Source of the DNA: Mytilus galloprovincialis
Taxonomy: Eukaryota; Mollusca; Bivalvia; Mytilida; Mytilidae
Assembly (NCBI RefSeq): GCF_965363235.1
Contig: NC_134844.1
Span: forward strand, 76,005,497 to 76,069,496
Reading direction: 5' to 3'
DNA: 64,000 nucleotides
Under the pieces are notes generated by a model. That model was not told the origin of the DNA. It saw only the letters and a program-made list of their open reading frames with translations, and did not search any database. How positions within the stretch are numbered: the first letter of the stretch is position 1; each line of letters begins with the position of its first letter. The position numbers and the translations under genes are program-made. This document shows positions 1-11,396 of the stretch, piece by piece.

Positions 1-850
1 ACAAATATAGTAGACCTATTGCATATGGTATGAGAAAAACAGACAAAAACACAAAAATTTAACTATAACCACTGAACCATGAAAATGAGGTCAAGGTCAG
101 ATGACCAGATGGCCAGTTGGACATGTACACCTTACAGTCCTTCCATTAACCGAATATACTAGCCCTATTGCTTATAGTATCTGAGATATGGACTTGACCA
201 CCAAAACTTAACCTTGTTCACTGATCCATGAAATGAGGTCTAGGTCAAGTGAAAACTGTCCGACAGACACGAGGACCTTGCAAGGTACGCACATATCAAA
301 TATAGTTATCCTATTACTTATAATAAGAGAGAATTAAACATTACAAAAAAATTAACTTTTTTTTTCAAGTGGTCACTGAATCATGAAAATGAGGTCAAGG
401 ACATTGGACATGTGACTGACGGAAACTTCATAACATGAAGCATCTATATACAAAGTATGAAGCATCCAGGTCTTCCACCTTCTAAAATATAAAGCTTTTA
501 AGAAGTGAGCTAACGCCGCCGCCGCCGGATCACTATCCCTATGTCGAGCTTTCTGCAACAAAAGTTGCAGGCTCGACAATAAAATGAGATCAGATAAACT
601 TTTGACGGTCATGTACGTTGCAAGCAAACAAATACCAAATACAGTTATCCTTTTGTACTCATAATAAGTTAGAAATTCTGAATAAGAAAAAAACTACATT
701 TTAAGCAGTCGCGTAACCATGAAATGAGGTCTAGGACAATAAACAGACGACAGACGAAAGCTCCGTAACATAAGGCATCTATTATATGCAAGGTATGAAG
801 CATAAAGATTTTCTACCATCAGAAATACATAGCTTACTGCAATGAGTTTA
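1..850 (-). repeat. Bivalve-type dispersed repeat, one long and one partial copy
   Basis: The word 'ccatgaaaatgaggtc' or a close variant recurs near 76, 227, 382 and 717, embedded in longer similar blocks (tracts such as 'aaatatagttatccta' and 'gaagcat...aaggtatgaagcat' recur). Read on the minus strand, the block starts with a 'gtcgagcc...aaagttgca...gtcgaca'-like head near 575-545. Bases 1-590 look like one copy and 590-850 like a second copy of its 3' half. Short reading frames here are by-products of the repeat. The family is recognised from general familiarity with bivalve genomes, not from a search. Confidence 0.65.
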
Positions 851-892
851 CGCCAGACATCGCCGGATTGAAATCCATATTTTGAACATAAA

Positions 893-1085
893 TTAGGCCG
901 TTAGTTTTCTCATTTGAATCGTTTACATTGTAATTTCGAGGCCTTTTATAGCTGAATATGCGGATTGGCTTTGTTCTATGTTGAAGGCCGTATGGTGACC
1001 TATAATTGTTAATTTCTGTCATGTCATTTTAATCTCTCGTGAAGAATTATCTCATTAGCAATCATACCACATCTTCATTTTTATA
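893..1085 (+). repeat. Dispersed repeat family A (SINE-like), 3' part
   Basis: Contains the block 'ttatagctgaatatgcgg...ttgaaggccgtatggtgacctata...gcaatcataccacatcttc' followed by T-rich sequence. The same block recurs near 47000, 54800 and 62750 on the plus strand and near 53370 on the minus strand, so it is a multi-copy interspersed element within this window alone. Confidence 0.75.
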
Positions 1086-1241
1086 TTTGCATTTTCGGGC
1101 GAGACAACAACAAAAAACATAACAAAAATATTTAATATACAGGAATTATATATTAACAAAATAAAGTTGCCAATAAAGCAACAAATCTGCACTATTGTCT
1201 CTGTTTATAACAGTAAAGTGCTGATTTTGCATCATTCACCA

Positions 1242-1310
1242 TTATCCAAATTCGTTGTCATCTTCCATAACCAACTTGAGATCGATGTCCTGTATCCATC
1301 TTATTTTAGC
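1242..1310 (-). CDS. Possible terminal exon (or 3'UTR exon) on the minus strand
   Basis: On the minus strand a good 3' splice site (ctttttcag) is followed by 22 clean codons ending in an acidic tail (EDDNEFG) and a TAA stop at 1244-1242. An ATTAAA lies downstream at 1136-1131 (minus). It could be the coding end of an unrecognised gene. It could also be the untranslated last exon of the NUPR1-like gene at 5540-5752, whose stop codon lies just before a splice donor. A 22-codon open stretch is short enough to arise by chance, so the call is weak. Confidence 0.25.
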   Translation of the reverse strand, partial: AKIRWIQDIDLKLVMEDDNEFG

Positions 1311-2724
1311 CTGAAAAAGAATTAAATGATTAAATTGGTGTACGTATGCAAATGAGGTGTACATGCTAGTATAATACCTCTATAAAGAAATAAAATATAA
1401 AAATGTTCTGTAACTTCACTTTATTTGTAAATTTTCCCAAAATTTAATGTTTCTTTTTTTTTTATAACTTTAATATGGTGTACAAGCGTTGACCGATGGC
1501 GAAGCGTATTCTGGTATGACGCGGAAGCGATTCAGTCCTATTTAAATTGTGCGCGTGACGCAAATGGGCAAATAAAAAAAAGATAAATCGAATAAAACCA
1601 GACACCAACTTAGTAAATTAATTTATCAAATAAAACTTGAAGGAACAAAAATTCACAAAGCACCGCACATAAAACTATATATAAATGTATTGAGGAGCCG
1701 GAACCGGGGGAATGATCTGAAAGTCGCATATTTATACTGTACTACATAAATTGACAAACGTCACTGCTTTCTGTCTTGTTGCCATACTCTTAATTGTGTT
1801 ATGCAAGACACTCAAATAAACCAGATTATCCTGTAACGACTTCAAAGAACAGCCTAATCAAACGGTAAGCTAAATAAAAATCATCTCTGATATATTGTTG
1901 TTGCGTAATAATTGCTGTCACTTACAGTTTTCTTGATAAGATTCATATCTCCTTATCATCTATTGTTTTCATCATTAATTAATCATGCCTCGTTAATGTA
2001 ACGTACTCTTAGCTGTAAAGTGCATTTGACGTATCAAACTGCATGTGAAAAATATTTATATCACAACTCAAAGATGCAGAGTACCTTCATAAACTGAGTA
2101 AAGGGTTCTTGGTCAATAAACTTTATTCAGTGCTCGGAGTTCTAAATATGTACTCGATACCCCAAATCCAATATTTTTTTATATGATGAATGTTGAGTAT
2201 GAACTCGTACGACAATTGTCCTCCAAATGTTTATGTCTCACTTTTCATGAATCTGATCAGGGTACAAGGAGGGGGTTGCTTAAATAAGGTAATTGTTGAG
2301 ACACTATGTTATTACATTCGGCGTGACGTCAAACTTAAAATTCACGGTAGTTGGAGTTGACCGGAGTTATATCAAGCAGTTGACCGTGGGAACTTGGAAG
2401 TCTTGGGACGTATAATATTACTTTTCTTGAGTAATATAGATATTCTGCCGTCACAATCGGAGGAGCAAGGGGTATTCGTATTTACAAAAGTCCCGTCGTA
2501 TGAGGGCAATTTTCGAGTATATAAAATATCCGGCGAGTTGAGTCATGCGTGACAATGTTGCAGTTTTCTAGGGTGCATTGGGACCCCCTTCACAGTACAT
2601 TGCCTGATGAAGACAATTGAGTATAAAATATAAGGTCAAACGAAAACGTGTGTATGTTCAAGAGTGTTTAATACTAGTACTATCCTTATTTGTATAAATA
2701 GGCCAGTAGGAATTTATCATTTTG
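1311..2724. other. Non-coding AT-rich stretch, no gene seen
   Basis: No convincing reading frame, splice-bounded exon or strong repeat was found. If the exon at 1242-1310 belongs to the NUPR1-like transcript, this is part of its 4.2-kb intron. Confidence 0.5.
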
Positions 2725-2935
2725 ATGATTTAATTTTGAATGTAACACGTTTTCTGATTGGCTGCATTAAATAGTAAGGAATGACTAATATTTTTCCAGC
2801 CTATTCGAAATAACCTCAAAAATGTGGTGCACACTTTCACATAACCCGGGAAGTGTGCACCACATTTTTGCGATAATTGCATGCTTAAACAGACAGAAAA
2901 TAAAAATAGAGGAAATTATTAGTTCGCGTCTCATT
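2725..2935. repeat. Dispersed repeat family E with a perfect hairpin
   Basis: Shares ordered blocks ('taattttg.atgtaac.cgt', 'taaggaatgact', 'attcgaaataac', 'gtaccacatttttg'-like) with 57340-57650. This copy keeps a perfect hairpin (2817-2870); the other copy does not. Confidence 0.6.
2817..2870. repeat. Perfect 20-bp inverted repeat (hairpin)
   Basis: The left arm CAAAAATGTGGTGCACACTT (2817-2836) and right arm (2851-2870) are exact reverse complements separated by 14 nt. The hairpin sits inside the family E repeat, so it probably belongs to the element rather than to local gene control. Confidence 0.85.
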
Positions 2936-4825
2936 TATTTTGTCCTAACTAAAATTAATTTGTGCCACGAGTAAACTGGAGTCGAGATTGGAGTTCGTTC
3001 ATCTGTTATTGATTGAGATTTTATTTTTAAAATTGGTACGAACTTGAAAATTGAAATTAGATAAAAACTTTGAAAAATATGGAAAAAAACTAGAGAATAA
3101 GTCACATCATGCTGGTCATCGATTGTGCCATTATGTTGTCGATATTGTGAAACAGCTTAAGGAAATTATGTAGTGTGATTCTTATATAATTATTTACATT
3201 GTGGAAGATTGATTCAATTTTGCAATAACAGCTGTTTCTTTTTATTCATTTTCAACTTTGCAGTTTGATTTTATGTAATAATTTAAAGAGTCATATAAGC
3301 ATCATGCATTTTTCGTTTGATACATAATGATCCTCTGGAAACTCCCCAAATATATTAATACCCAGCGGAACTCATTAATGAATGTGTTAACCCGAATAAT
3401 TAAATGCCAGTATACATGTAGTTATATTCCGCTGCATTTAGAGAAAATCGGACACCGTGAAGCAGTTAAATAATCGAATTATGATTTTGTAAGATACCAG
3501 AGTTAATCAAACAAAAAGTGCATGATCAATAATTATTGTTCTAATAAAGATAAGCCAGGTTTCCAATAAATTAGCCAGTATATAGCAGGTGCGGATTCTA
3601 AATTTGTATCTCCAGATACTGATTATGTATCGCCAGCAGGCCTAGGAGAAAATCCAATTATTTTTGGGGTTTATATTCTAAATATATCTTACGCGGTTAC
3701 ACGAAGTATAAAAGTCATAAAAATGTGATGATGAAAGAAGAGATCATCCATTTCCTTACTGAAGTATTTAACAGCATTTTGGCAATAAACACAGAGGGCG
3801 CGTTATTTTAAAGGGACATTAGCTATATCTGATTCAGAAGTCCATTTCTAGACCTAGTAATGGACTTCTGGCTATATATATACGGGTTATAAATTTTTTC
3901 AAATACTTTTTGTTTCAATCATTAACGAAATTAATTAAACAATGAAACAATAATAATCTTTAGTTCAATTTCTGTCAAAATAAGTATCTGTATTATTTAC
4001 TTGCAAGTGAAGAATCTGACATCATTGAATCCGTATTCAAGGGACCTTCAATTTAACTCATTAGCGAAATAGTGGTTACGAATGTACTAGTCGTGTTCAG
4101 AGCCATTAAAAGAAAAAGAATGTCAAAATAGAAAGTGAAAAAAAAATGTACCATTTCGTTTGACTGATTTTTTTTTTTAGGTTAAATCGAATGTTTTAAC
4201 CTATACCATGAATTGCCCATGAAATCAATCAAGAAAAAAGAAAAGATCAATTGCACTAGGTCATTGTCAATTTTTATTTATGTTCATATCGGGTTATGAA
4301 ACCGTCGGTCGTCTTCGGAGGTCATGATTAATTTCGATAGTTAATTAGAAAGCGTCTACGGAATCTTAATATATATTTACAATTTGAAACGAAACTGAGT
4401 AACTAAGTTCTCTCTCTCTCTCTGTAGCTTTTTAACTATGTCGGAGTTTTTCAAGTTTAAGGTTAAAGGTTTTATCAAAACAACTAAGATTCAACTTTCC
4501 GAACTTTTTTTTTAATTTCTTCACATCCACATTCATTTCAGGCAGTTATTTAAAAAAAAATGTTTTGTTTATCAGTATGTTATCATATCTATCACTTTGT
4601 CTATTTAGTTAACCTACAATTTAAGGTCACTGACCCTTAAGTGTAAGTGCATGTGTATTTTATAAAGGTGAAAAATACATTTGAAATAGTGAACTCTGGC
4701 AGAAAAGGTAGACGGTATCTGGAGTCGGGATCTGGGACAACTCTCTACTTTCTCTTACTCCGTTTCGTGTCTTTCTCTATCTGTATTCTAATTTCTCTTC
4801 AATATCAAATTTTGGAATAAAATAA
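2936..4825. other. Non-coding stretch with a small hairpin and a CT run
   Basis: No gene seen. It holds a perfect 12-bp inverted repeat CAGAAGTCCATT/AATGGACTTCTG at 3835-3870 and a short (CT)n run near 4410-4422. Otherwise it is AT-rich sequence without recognisable content. Confidence 0.5.
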
Positions 4826-4985
4826 AATTGAAAAAGGAAACGGGAAATGTGTCAAAGAGACAACAACCCGACCAAAAAGCAGAAAACGGCCCATGGTCAC
4901 TATTGGGTTTTACACACAGAAAATTCCGCAACCAGAGGCGGGCTTTAGTTGGTCCCTAAACAGCTAAACCAAAATGTATTCTGGA
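4826..4985 (-). repeat. Dispersed repeat family C (SINE-like), minus orientation
   Basis: Reverse complement of the block seen at 54085-54235 and 63838-63972: tracts corresponding to 'ccatttccattctcaatttt', 'gtcgggttgttgtctctttg' and 'tgcgagaatttctcg' occur in the same order, with more divergence than the other copies. Confidence 0.65.
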
Positions 4986-5539
4986 AGTATCAACTTTGTG
5001 CATTGATATATATCACAACACACAAAATACACACAGTAACATTTGCGCGCTTAATAACCAAATGCTTTTGTTCATGACCCCAGGTCACTCAGTAAAATGA
5101 TCGAGATAGAAGACAATACATGGCCTTGGAACATCAAAACTATTTATAGCGTCAATCGATGTGCATTCATTATTTATAGTTTATTTATTTAATTAACTAC
5201 CTTTGAATAAAATTTAAAGCGCTTGTACATTTCACCGACGTGTTAATTGCAATATTTTTAGCATGCGCATAAAAAGGGGGAATGGATTCTGGTGAACAGA
5301 TCAATACGCTACAATAACGGCATTGCCATATGTACTTTTCACTGTTACGTCAGCCCATGTCAAGAAAATGAATAAATATAATAAACATGTGAAATTAATG
5401 CGATTGATGACAGATAAAAAATCGAACGAAAACATTCAACATCTGTTACCAATTTGTACACAATTTGGTCGTGATATCCGTGGTGCATATGTTCATAAAT
5501 TCCTTTCAAATTAGACATGCAAAAATAACATACCTTCGT
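4986..5539. other. Non-coding flank downstream of the NUPR1-like CDS
   Basis: Small overlapping plus-strand frames around 5320-5690 are shadows of, or chance frames beside, the minus-strand gene. The strong splice donor AAG|GTATGT immediately after the NUPR1-like stop (5534-5528, minus) suggests this is the start of a 3'UTR intron. Confidence 0.45.
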
Positions 5540-5752
5540 TTATTTTCCATCTTTTTTTGTGTCTTTTTGGTTTTGTGCATTATTCATCAATTTTTGAGTG
5601 GCTTTTCGGGTATGGCCTGCGGGATCTGGGTGCACATGCTGTTCAGACTCCTTTTTCGTACGCCCTTTACCCCCGTGGTGACCTGAAATTTTGTCCTGTT
5701 TTATATTATATTCGTCATATTCGTCCAAATACTTTTCATCAGCGTCAGCCAT
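5540..5752 (-). CDS. nupr1: NUPR1-like nuclear protein (stress-response, nuclear protein 1 family)
   Basis: A 70-residue protein rich in Asp, Lys and His. The N-terminal third is acidic and tyrosine-rich (EKYLDEYDEYN). It is followed by GKGRTKKE and then HPDPAGHTRKATQKLMN, matching the layout of the NUPR1 family: acidic start, 'GRKGRTKRE' basic nuclear-localisation segment, 'P.GHERKLVTKLQN' core, and charged tail. NUPR1 proteins are small, intrinsically disordered, chromatin-associated stress-response factors; length here matches the family. The ATG at 5752 is chosen because homology begins there and the context is good (A at -3, G at +4). The frame stays open upstream to 5872, but that extension has no family similarity. 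The TAA is followed 6 nt later by a strong splice donor (AAG|GTATGT), implying a spliced 3'UTR. Family assignment is by pattern recognition without a search. Confidence 0.82.
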   Translation of the reverse strand: MADADEKYLDEYDEYNIKQDKISGHHGGKGRTKKESEQHVHPDPAGHTRKATQKLMNNAQNQKDTKKDGK

Positions 5753-6383
5753 TGTGAGAGCTTCTACGACTTCAGTATTCAATATGTTTATGTCAACTAT
5801 ATATTGAGACGTGGCAGGTGACTTACAGTTCACTTTGTTTACAAACGTGACTAAACATAAAATATATTTCATTGGATCGTTTTAAACCATATGTTACATT
5901 TCCCGCCAAATATAAAAACTTTGTCCAAATTACATAAGACGGATACAAATACTTGGACGGAAAATTAAAATTGATGAAAGTTACGAAATGAGTTAAATGA
6001 TAACTGAATAAATATTAGTCCACAGATTTCACAAATCTTTTGGTCAGTATTAATTGCTGTGCGTAAAAAAACGTATACATATTATATATATATTTGGTTT
6101 TGGTCACTTTCACATGATCTTTGAGTATAAAATCAATTATCTAGTTTCCTAAATGTATCATTGTTTATCTATTGGTTGCTAGGTAAACAACAAATCCTAT
6201 TTATATTCCGATCACCATGACGATAACAATGAAAAAACAAATTAGTCCAAATCTTTGCTGCACTTGTCTTCGCTTGTCCGGCAGCAAAATTTCAATCTAA
6301 AAGATATAAAAAATATTGTTGAAAATTTAATATTTTTTCCCTGTATATCTTTTCTATTTTAATGGTGATAACTATAATTAACT
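5753..6383. other. Upstream region of the NUPR1-like gene
   Basis: This must hold the minus-strand gene's 5'UTR and promoter if transcription starts nearby. No TATA box or response element can be assigned with confidence. No other gene seen. Confidence 0.4.
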
Positions 6384-6533
6384 CAGGGGCGGATCCAGCC
6401 ATTTAAAAAAGGGGGGGTCCCAACCCAGGATAAAGGGGGGGGTTCCAACTATATGTCCCCATTCAAATGCCTTGATCGGCCAAAAAAAGGGGGGGTTCCA
6501 ACCCCCGGAACCACCCCTCTGGATCCGCCACTG
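6384..6533. mobile_element. Short inverted-repeat transposon (MITE type A), 5-bp duplication
   Basis: Ends are CAGGGGCGGATCCAG and the inverse of CAGTGGCGGATCCAG, one mismatch in 15. Both flanks carry TAACT directly at the ends (6379-6383 and 6534-6538). The interior is G-run-rich on both sides ('aaggggggg...ttccaac'), giving a long imperfect hairpin. No coding capacity, so it depends on a transposase elsewhere. Superfamily is not certain: the termini look hAT-like but hAT duplications are 8 bp. Confidence 0.75.
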
Positions 6534-6649
6534 TAACTAAGGATACTAGGATATTTTTAGCGCCTCCCCCTTTTTTCCCAAACTCCGTCCTTTTTAAGTT
6601 TTCTATTGATTTCAACATTAGTCGCATTCTTTTGTATTTATGAATAAAA

Positions 6650-6793
6650 CAGTGGCGGATCCAGAAATTTTCATAAGTGGGGGCCCACTGACTGACCTAA
6701 GAGGGGGCCCGCTCCAGTCACGCGTCAATGATATAAGCAACCAAATTTTTCACCAAAAAGGGGGGGCCCGGGCCCCCTCTTAATCCGCCTCTG
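6650..6793. mobile_element. Short inverted-repeat transposon (MITE type B), 5-bp duplication
   Basis: Begins CAGTGGCGGATCCAG and ends with the inverse of CAGAGGCGGATTAAG. TAAAA flanks both ends (6645-6649 and 6794-6798). The interior differs from type A ('ttttcataagtgggggccc', 'ctgactgacct') but the termini are related, so both probably use the same transposase. Confidence 0.75.
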
Positions 6794-8499
6794 TAAAACA
6801 TAATAGAAATAACTTGCATTTGCTCTTTACTATCACGTTTACTATCTACAGCGGTCAGTGATCATAATCAGTGACCGCTGTGGATAATAGAATAAAAAAT
6901 AACGGATTTTTGGGAGAAAAAAGGGGGAGGCTAGAAAAAAGCTTGTTTCTTATTTCTATATATATGATGCGAGGATTTAAAAGTACCAATGTGTAGGAAT
7001 TACTTGCTGATGCACTCTTTGTATAAATATATGAAGATATGTTAAATATTGTAAGCATATTTAATATACAACTTATAGATTTCTTATCAATCTAGTTCTT
7101 TAATTTTAAACAACTTTCCAGTATTGACACATTAACGTGAAACAAATACACCTTTCAAGGAACCGAATAAAATGGAAAAAAAAGAAACCAAAGAAAAGGT
7201 AGGATATTTTAAAAGAGAAAGAGGGAAAAAAAATGAAAGAAGAAAAATAGAAAAAAATGTGAGATATTTTTGTCCCCTAAAACATATATACCCAAACATT
7301 TACGGTAAATGTACCAATTTTACTGCCCCAGAAGTGAATTGTTGACAATAAATGTTTCTTGTGACGGTCGAGGCCGAAATATTTGAAAATAAAAAAAAAA
7401 ATATTGACAAAATGAGGAGCTAATAAATCCCAAAGGACCAAAAATATGGCCAAATCCGGCCACTCATTAATCAAGAGCTTTGCACGAGGCTCAGAGAGGC
7501 ACGAGGAAGACAAAACTGCTGCATTCATTCCAAGTTTTACATAATACTGGCGATGCAACATAATGTGATGTGGCAAATAAATACCGTACTGTCTGTTCAT
7601 TGAAGATTTGTGATAACAATGTTTACATTGCCGTCTGTGTATAAATATTGTCTGATTATGCACTGAACTTTCCTGTCAGAGTGTGGTTTTTAGTGTCAAA
7701 TTCTATACGTCAAATATCTGACGATTTATAAATACATTTCGAACGCATTTCTTTTGCATGACACTATAATATAAAAAGATGTTATTAATAATAAGTCTTT
7801 TCTGAGTTTGTTTCGCTAATGAAATTTAAAAAAAAATGATCGGCGGGAAAGGGAGACGGAAAGACGGAAGGAAAAGAATAAACGACTCGCTTGAGAATGA
7901 ATTGGTAGATAGAGCTGACAGAGGAGGATTAAATGCCCCCCCCCCCTCTTTTTAGTGAGACAAATTTGATTGATTATATAAGAAATCACGGACTGTGGCG
8001 GGGTCCTTCTAAGTCAGTGGTCTAACCCCCGTATGAAATTTTATGGATCCCATTGGCTGACGTCAATTATCAGATGAGTTGGTATGATTAAAAAGGGGGT
8101 ATACAAAAAGTAAGTATATTAACAAAACATGAAAAAGAATGATACGTTCAACATGTTCAATGATGAAAGTATGAGAAAAAAAACCAATTAAAATGTGAAA
8201 AGGTGTAATTTAACCTTTTTGTATGCATAAATTTACATCTCTTACCGTATCATGTTTATTTCCGAGTACAATTTCTGTATCCATTCAAAATTGAAAATGT
8301 TTAATAATAGCGTATAACAACAAGACGTGTGATATTAACTAATGAAAATGTTTTACTTAATTTTAAACTCCAAAATTGATATTAGTGATTTTAAACCATC
8401 CTTCGAGGTATGTGTTCTGTAATGAGGACTTAAGTTAAACAGCCCTTTGCGATACTGATCAAAATTTGTGTATAAAATGATCACAAAGGATCGATCTAA
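6794..8499. other. Non-coding stretch; one long uninterpreted minus-strand frame
   Basis: Bases 7663-7277 (minus) are open for 128 codons, but the product has no recognisable domain and an A/T-homopolymer-dependent hydrophobic stretch. I do not call it a gene. Runs of C (7935-7944) and purine-rich tracts (7180-7260) are present. Nothing else is identifiable. Confidence 0.45.
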
Positions 8500-8810
8500 C
8501 ATGATATAATGAACTTATGAAACTTGATCTCATATTCACATAGACAAAATATACATGCCGTAGTCTATAAAATGTTTGTCCAATGCGAAACGAGATTTTA
8601 AATTTGTTTACACATTTTTCAAAAGAAATACCAATTAAACGGTAAAATCTCCATTTCATTATACGATAAAGTAATTTAAATTCACGAAAGATATTTGCAA
8701 TAAATATTAAAAATTTGAATTAGAATTGAAGTTTTTCTTTTGTTAGTGCTTTAATTTAAATCTCAAGAAATTTTACACTTTGTTTAAAAACCATTTGGAT
8801 ATACGCATAT
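8500..8810 (+). repeat. Diverged direct duplication, copy 1
   Basis: Ordered matches with 9985-10315: 'gttacacatttttcaaaagaaa.acca.ttaa', 'ggtaaaatct', 'atatttgcaataaa', 'aaattttacac'. The two copies lie about 1.5 kb apart in the same orientation. It is either a local duplication or two insertions of one unrecognised repeat family. Confidence 0.6.
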
Positions 8811-8962
8811 ATATATATATTGAGAGGTGTGATTGCCAATGCAAAACAAGTTAGTAACAGACCAGATACCTAAGAACAAGTATGTAAGAGGTAAATCTAT
8901 TTGCAGCATTCAACCTGCACACTTTTTTCCGAGAAAAGTTTCAAATATTTGTGCATTTGCGT

Positions 8963-9127
8963 GATGAAACCCAAATACGTTGTCCTTTGTATTCATGAAA
9001 CCCAAATATATTGCCCTTTGACATCATGAAACCCAAATATATTGCCCTTTGACATCATGAAACCCAAATATATTGCCCTTTGACGTCATGAAAGTCAAAC
9101 TCAAATATGTTGCCCTTTGTATTCATG
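8963..9127 (+). repeat. 31-bp minisatellite, about five units
   Basis: The unit is 'catgaaacccaaatatattg' followed by 'ccctttgacat'. The central three units are almost identical; the first and last are diverged, and the last carries a small insertion (aagtcaaact). Units are contiguous with no unique spacers. Confidence 0.9.
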
Positions 9128-9984
9128 AAATCTGTGTCGTGTTTAATAGGTAGATTTTAATTCAATGCAACGCCGGTCACTGAATCAAGGAATGTGCCTT
9201 TTCGTATCACCTCAAATCAAGTTGACTGTATAACCATCATGTTACAAATTGGAAAAAGCCGGACAGCGCTGAAATCGGCGAAAACAGGTCTTTCCCCGTG
9301 TCCTTAACATCCCCTACTTAATTGTGTCAGCTAGCCTACTACACTTATCATTATCATTAGAACATGCACAGTGACTATGCAGTCACCTACCGTAACATAT
9401 AATACCATAATGTCTCAGTTTTGTAATCTTTGTATTGGTGGACTTCTGTCGCGTGAAAGTTTATACTTAATATCAATTTTAAAACAACAAACCTTTAACT
9501 GTTACAGATTGGGTTAAATACTATATTGCTACCACAAGTATATAAGTAAGTTTCTCGGTTAGTATAAATGTTGACTAAGAAAAAATTGTGTAATACAATA
9601 TTAGACAGGACATGGCTAAGCGAAAAGAACAACAATATGAGAATAAGGGACGTCCAAGAGGCAATATAATGGAAGAATGTGGTAAAATGACACAGGTTTA
9701 GGCCTAGACATATAGATTAGACGCTTACATAAAAATATAAGGAGATGTGGTTAAACTGGCCACCCACTGATTGACGCTAAGCCACAAAAGCGGATCAAAA
9801 GCAGGGGTCCAGTGTAGAAATGTTATGATTATCAATAAAAACAATTATCAATGCATCAGAGACTATACTCTCAACGGATGATGATGATACAAACGGCTTT
9901 CAACAATGGACAAAACCTATACTGTGTAGAAAGCCTTTATAGTTAAAAGGTCCCGCTATGAAAAAAAAAGAACCAACGGTCTGA
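9128..9984. other. Non-coding stretch, no gene seen
   Basis: No plausible exon or repeat beyond short AT-rich tracts. Confidence 0.45.
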
Positions 9985-10315
9985 TTCATGTTCACATATA
10001 TATATATATACAAGACAAAATGTACATATAGAATATACATATAACATGTTTGTATATGAATTGAAAGTGTTACGGGATTTTAAAGTTGTTTACACATATT
10101 TCAAAAGAAACACCACTTAATTAAATGGTAAAATCTCTATGTAAGTATATATAGTATATCAAGTAAATTTACCCTCACTGGGGATATTTGCAATAAAAGA
10201 AATAACAAAAATTTAATTACAATTCGATGTTTACATATGATTAGTGAAAACATACATGCATTTTAAATCTTACAGAAATTTTACCCTTCACTTAAAATAC
10301 CATTTATTGTAATTT
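9985..10315 (+). repeat. Diverged direct duplication, copy 2
   Basis: Counterpart of 8500-8810 (see that entry). It starts in an (AT)n run at about 9998-10010 and ends near 'taaaataccatttattg'. Confidence 0.6.
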
Positions 10316-11396
10316 TGATTGACGGAGGAGGGTCCAAAAGTTATATTTGATTTCCCAATAAAGTGCAACAGCTTTTACTGCACGTGCCCTTCGTGACAAT
10401 GTCAATATAATGCATAGAAAAACATACAAAAGACTTATTTCAACTCGTTATTTCTATAGCATAAACATACAGTTATAAAAATCGAATGCTTCTTTTTGTA
10501 ATTTCATTGGGTTGTAAAAGTGTGTTCATTTACGCTCACATTTTTAGTATGAAAGGATTCTATACACATGCAATGAACTTCGATCAATGATTTTTCATCC
10601 CAAAAACATACAAAATTAGAATTCTAAGTTACTAAGAATCCAGTTTTTAGTCCCCTACCGACAGAGTTGAAAGGGACTTCTGCACTTGAAACTGTAACAT
10701 GTTGATATTTTTCCTCCTTTGTCTTATAGATTGGACATTTTTTCTTCTAAGAAATATCTTACTGATTCTCTTTCGTGTCGGATTTAACTTCAAATTCTTG
10801 TTTTTCAAATTAAAAATAGGAAACTCTTTTTTCTTTGCAAACAACAGTTAATTCTAGTTGGTTTGATATCAATTAAAATCCATACGTTACCACGAGTAGG
10901 AGTTACATGAATTCATAAGAACGCATGCATTCCTAAGAATGCAGAGACTAAAAAAAGAAAGTTTTTTTTAAGAAGTTTGAACTGTCGGACAATCCATCTG
11001 TCCCTTTTTCAGCAAGACTCCTTTGTACATTTGTCTGTACATTTTCGTCCCTTATTTGAAAAAAAAATGTATGAATGCATGAAATAATATTTAGATATCT
11101 ATAAGAATATTGACGATCATTGACGATCAATGATGATGATAATGACGACGATATCGATGACGATATCGATGAAGATGAAGACGACGATGATGAAGACGAC
11201 ATTGCTTTAAACGATAACGATGATTAAAGACAATTGTTGGTCACTATAGTTTTGATTTTACCTTACAACAATCTAGGGGCCCATTTCTACATGTATATAA
11301 AGCCACCACCCTTACCACACACACACACGAAGAAAAGACGATAATGGTGAGGAGTGCTAGACTTGAAGGGACTTTTTAAACAACGGTTCACCATAA
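10316..11396. other. Non-coding stretch with GAT/GAC low-complexity tract
   Basis: No gene seen. Bases 11103-11212 are a GAT/GAC/ATC-type simple repeat. It yields Asp-rich frames on one strand and Ser-rich frames on the other, which are composition artefacts. Confidence 0.55.

Noticed and set aside
7277..7663. 128-codon minus-strand frame
   Set aside because: No recognisable domain, skewed hydrophobic composition from A/T runs, no splice or neighbour support.
8963..9127. CRISPR-like evenly spaced repeats
   Set aside because: Units are contiguous 31-bp tandem repeats with no spacers, in eukaryotic DNA.
10948..11202. Poly-Ser frame on the minus strand and Asp-rich frames on the plus strand
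   Set aside because: GAT/GAC simple repeat; no start context, splice sites or domain.
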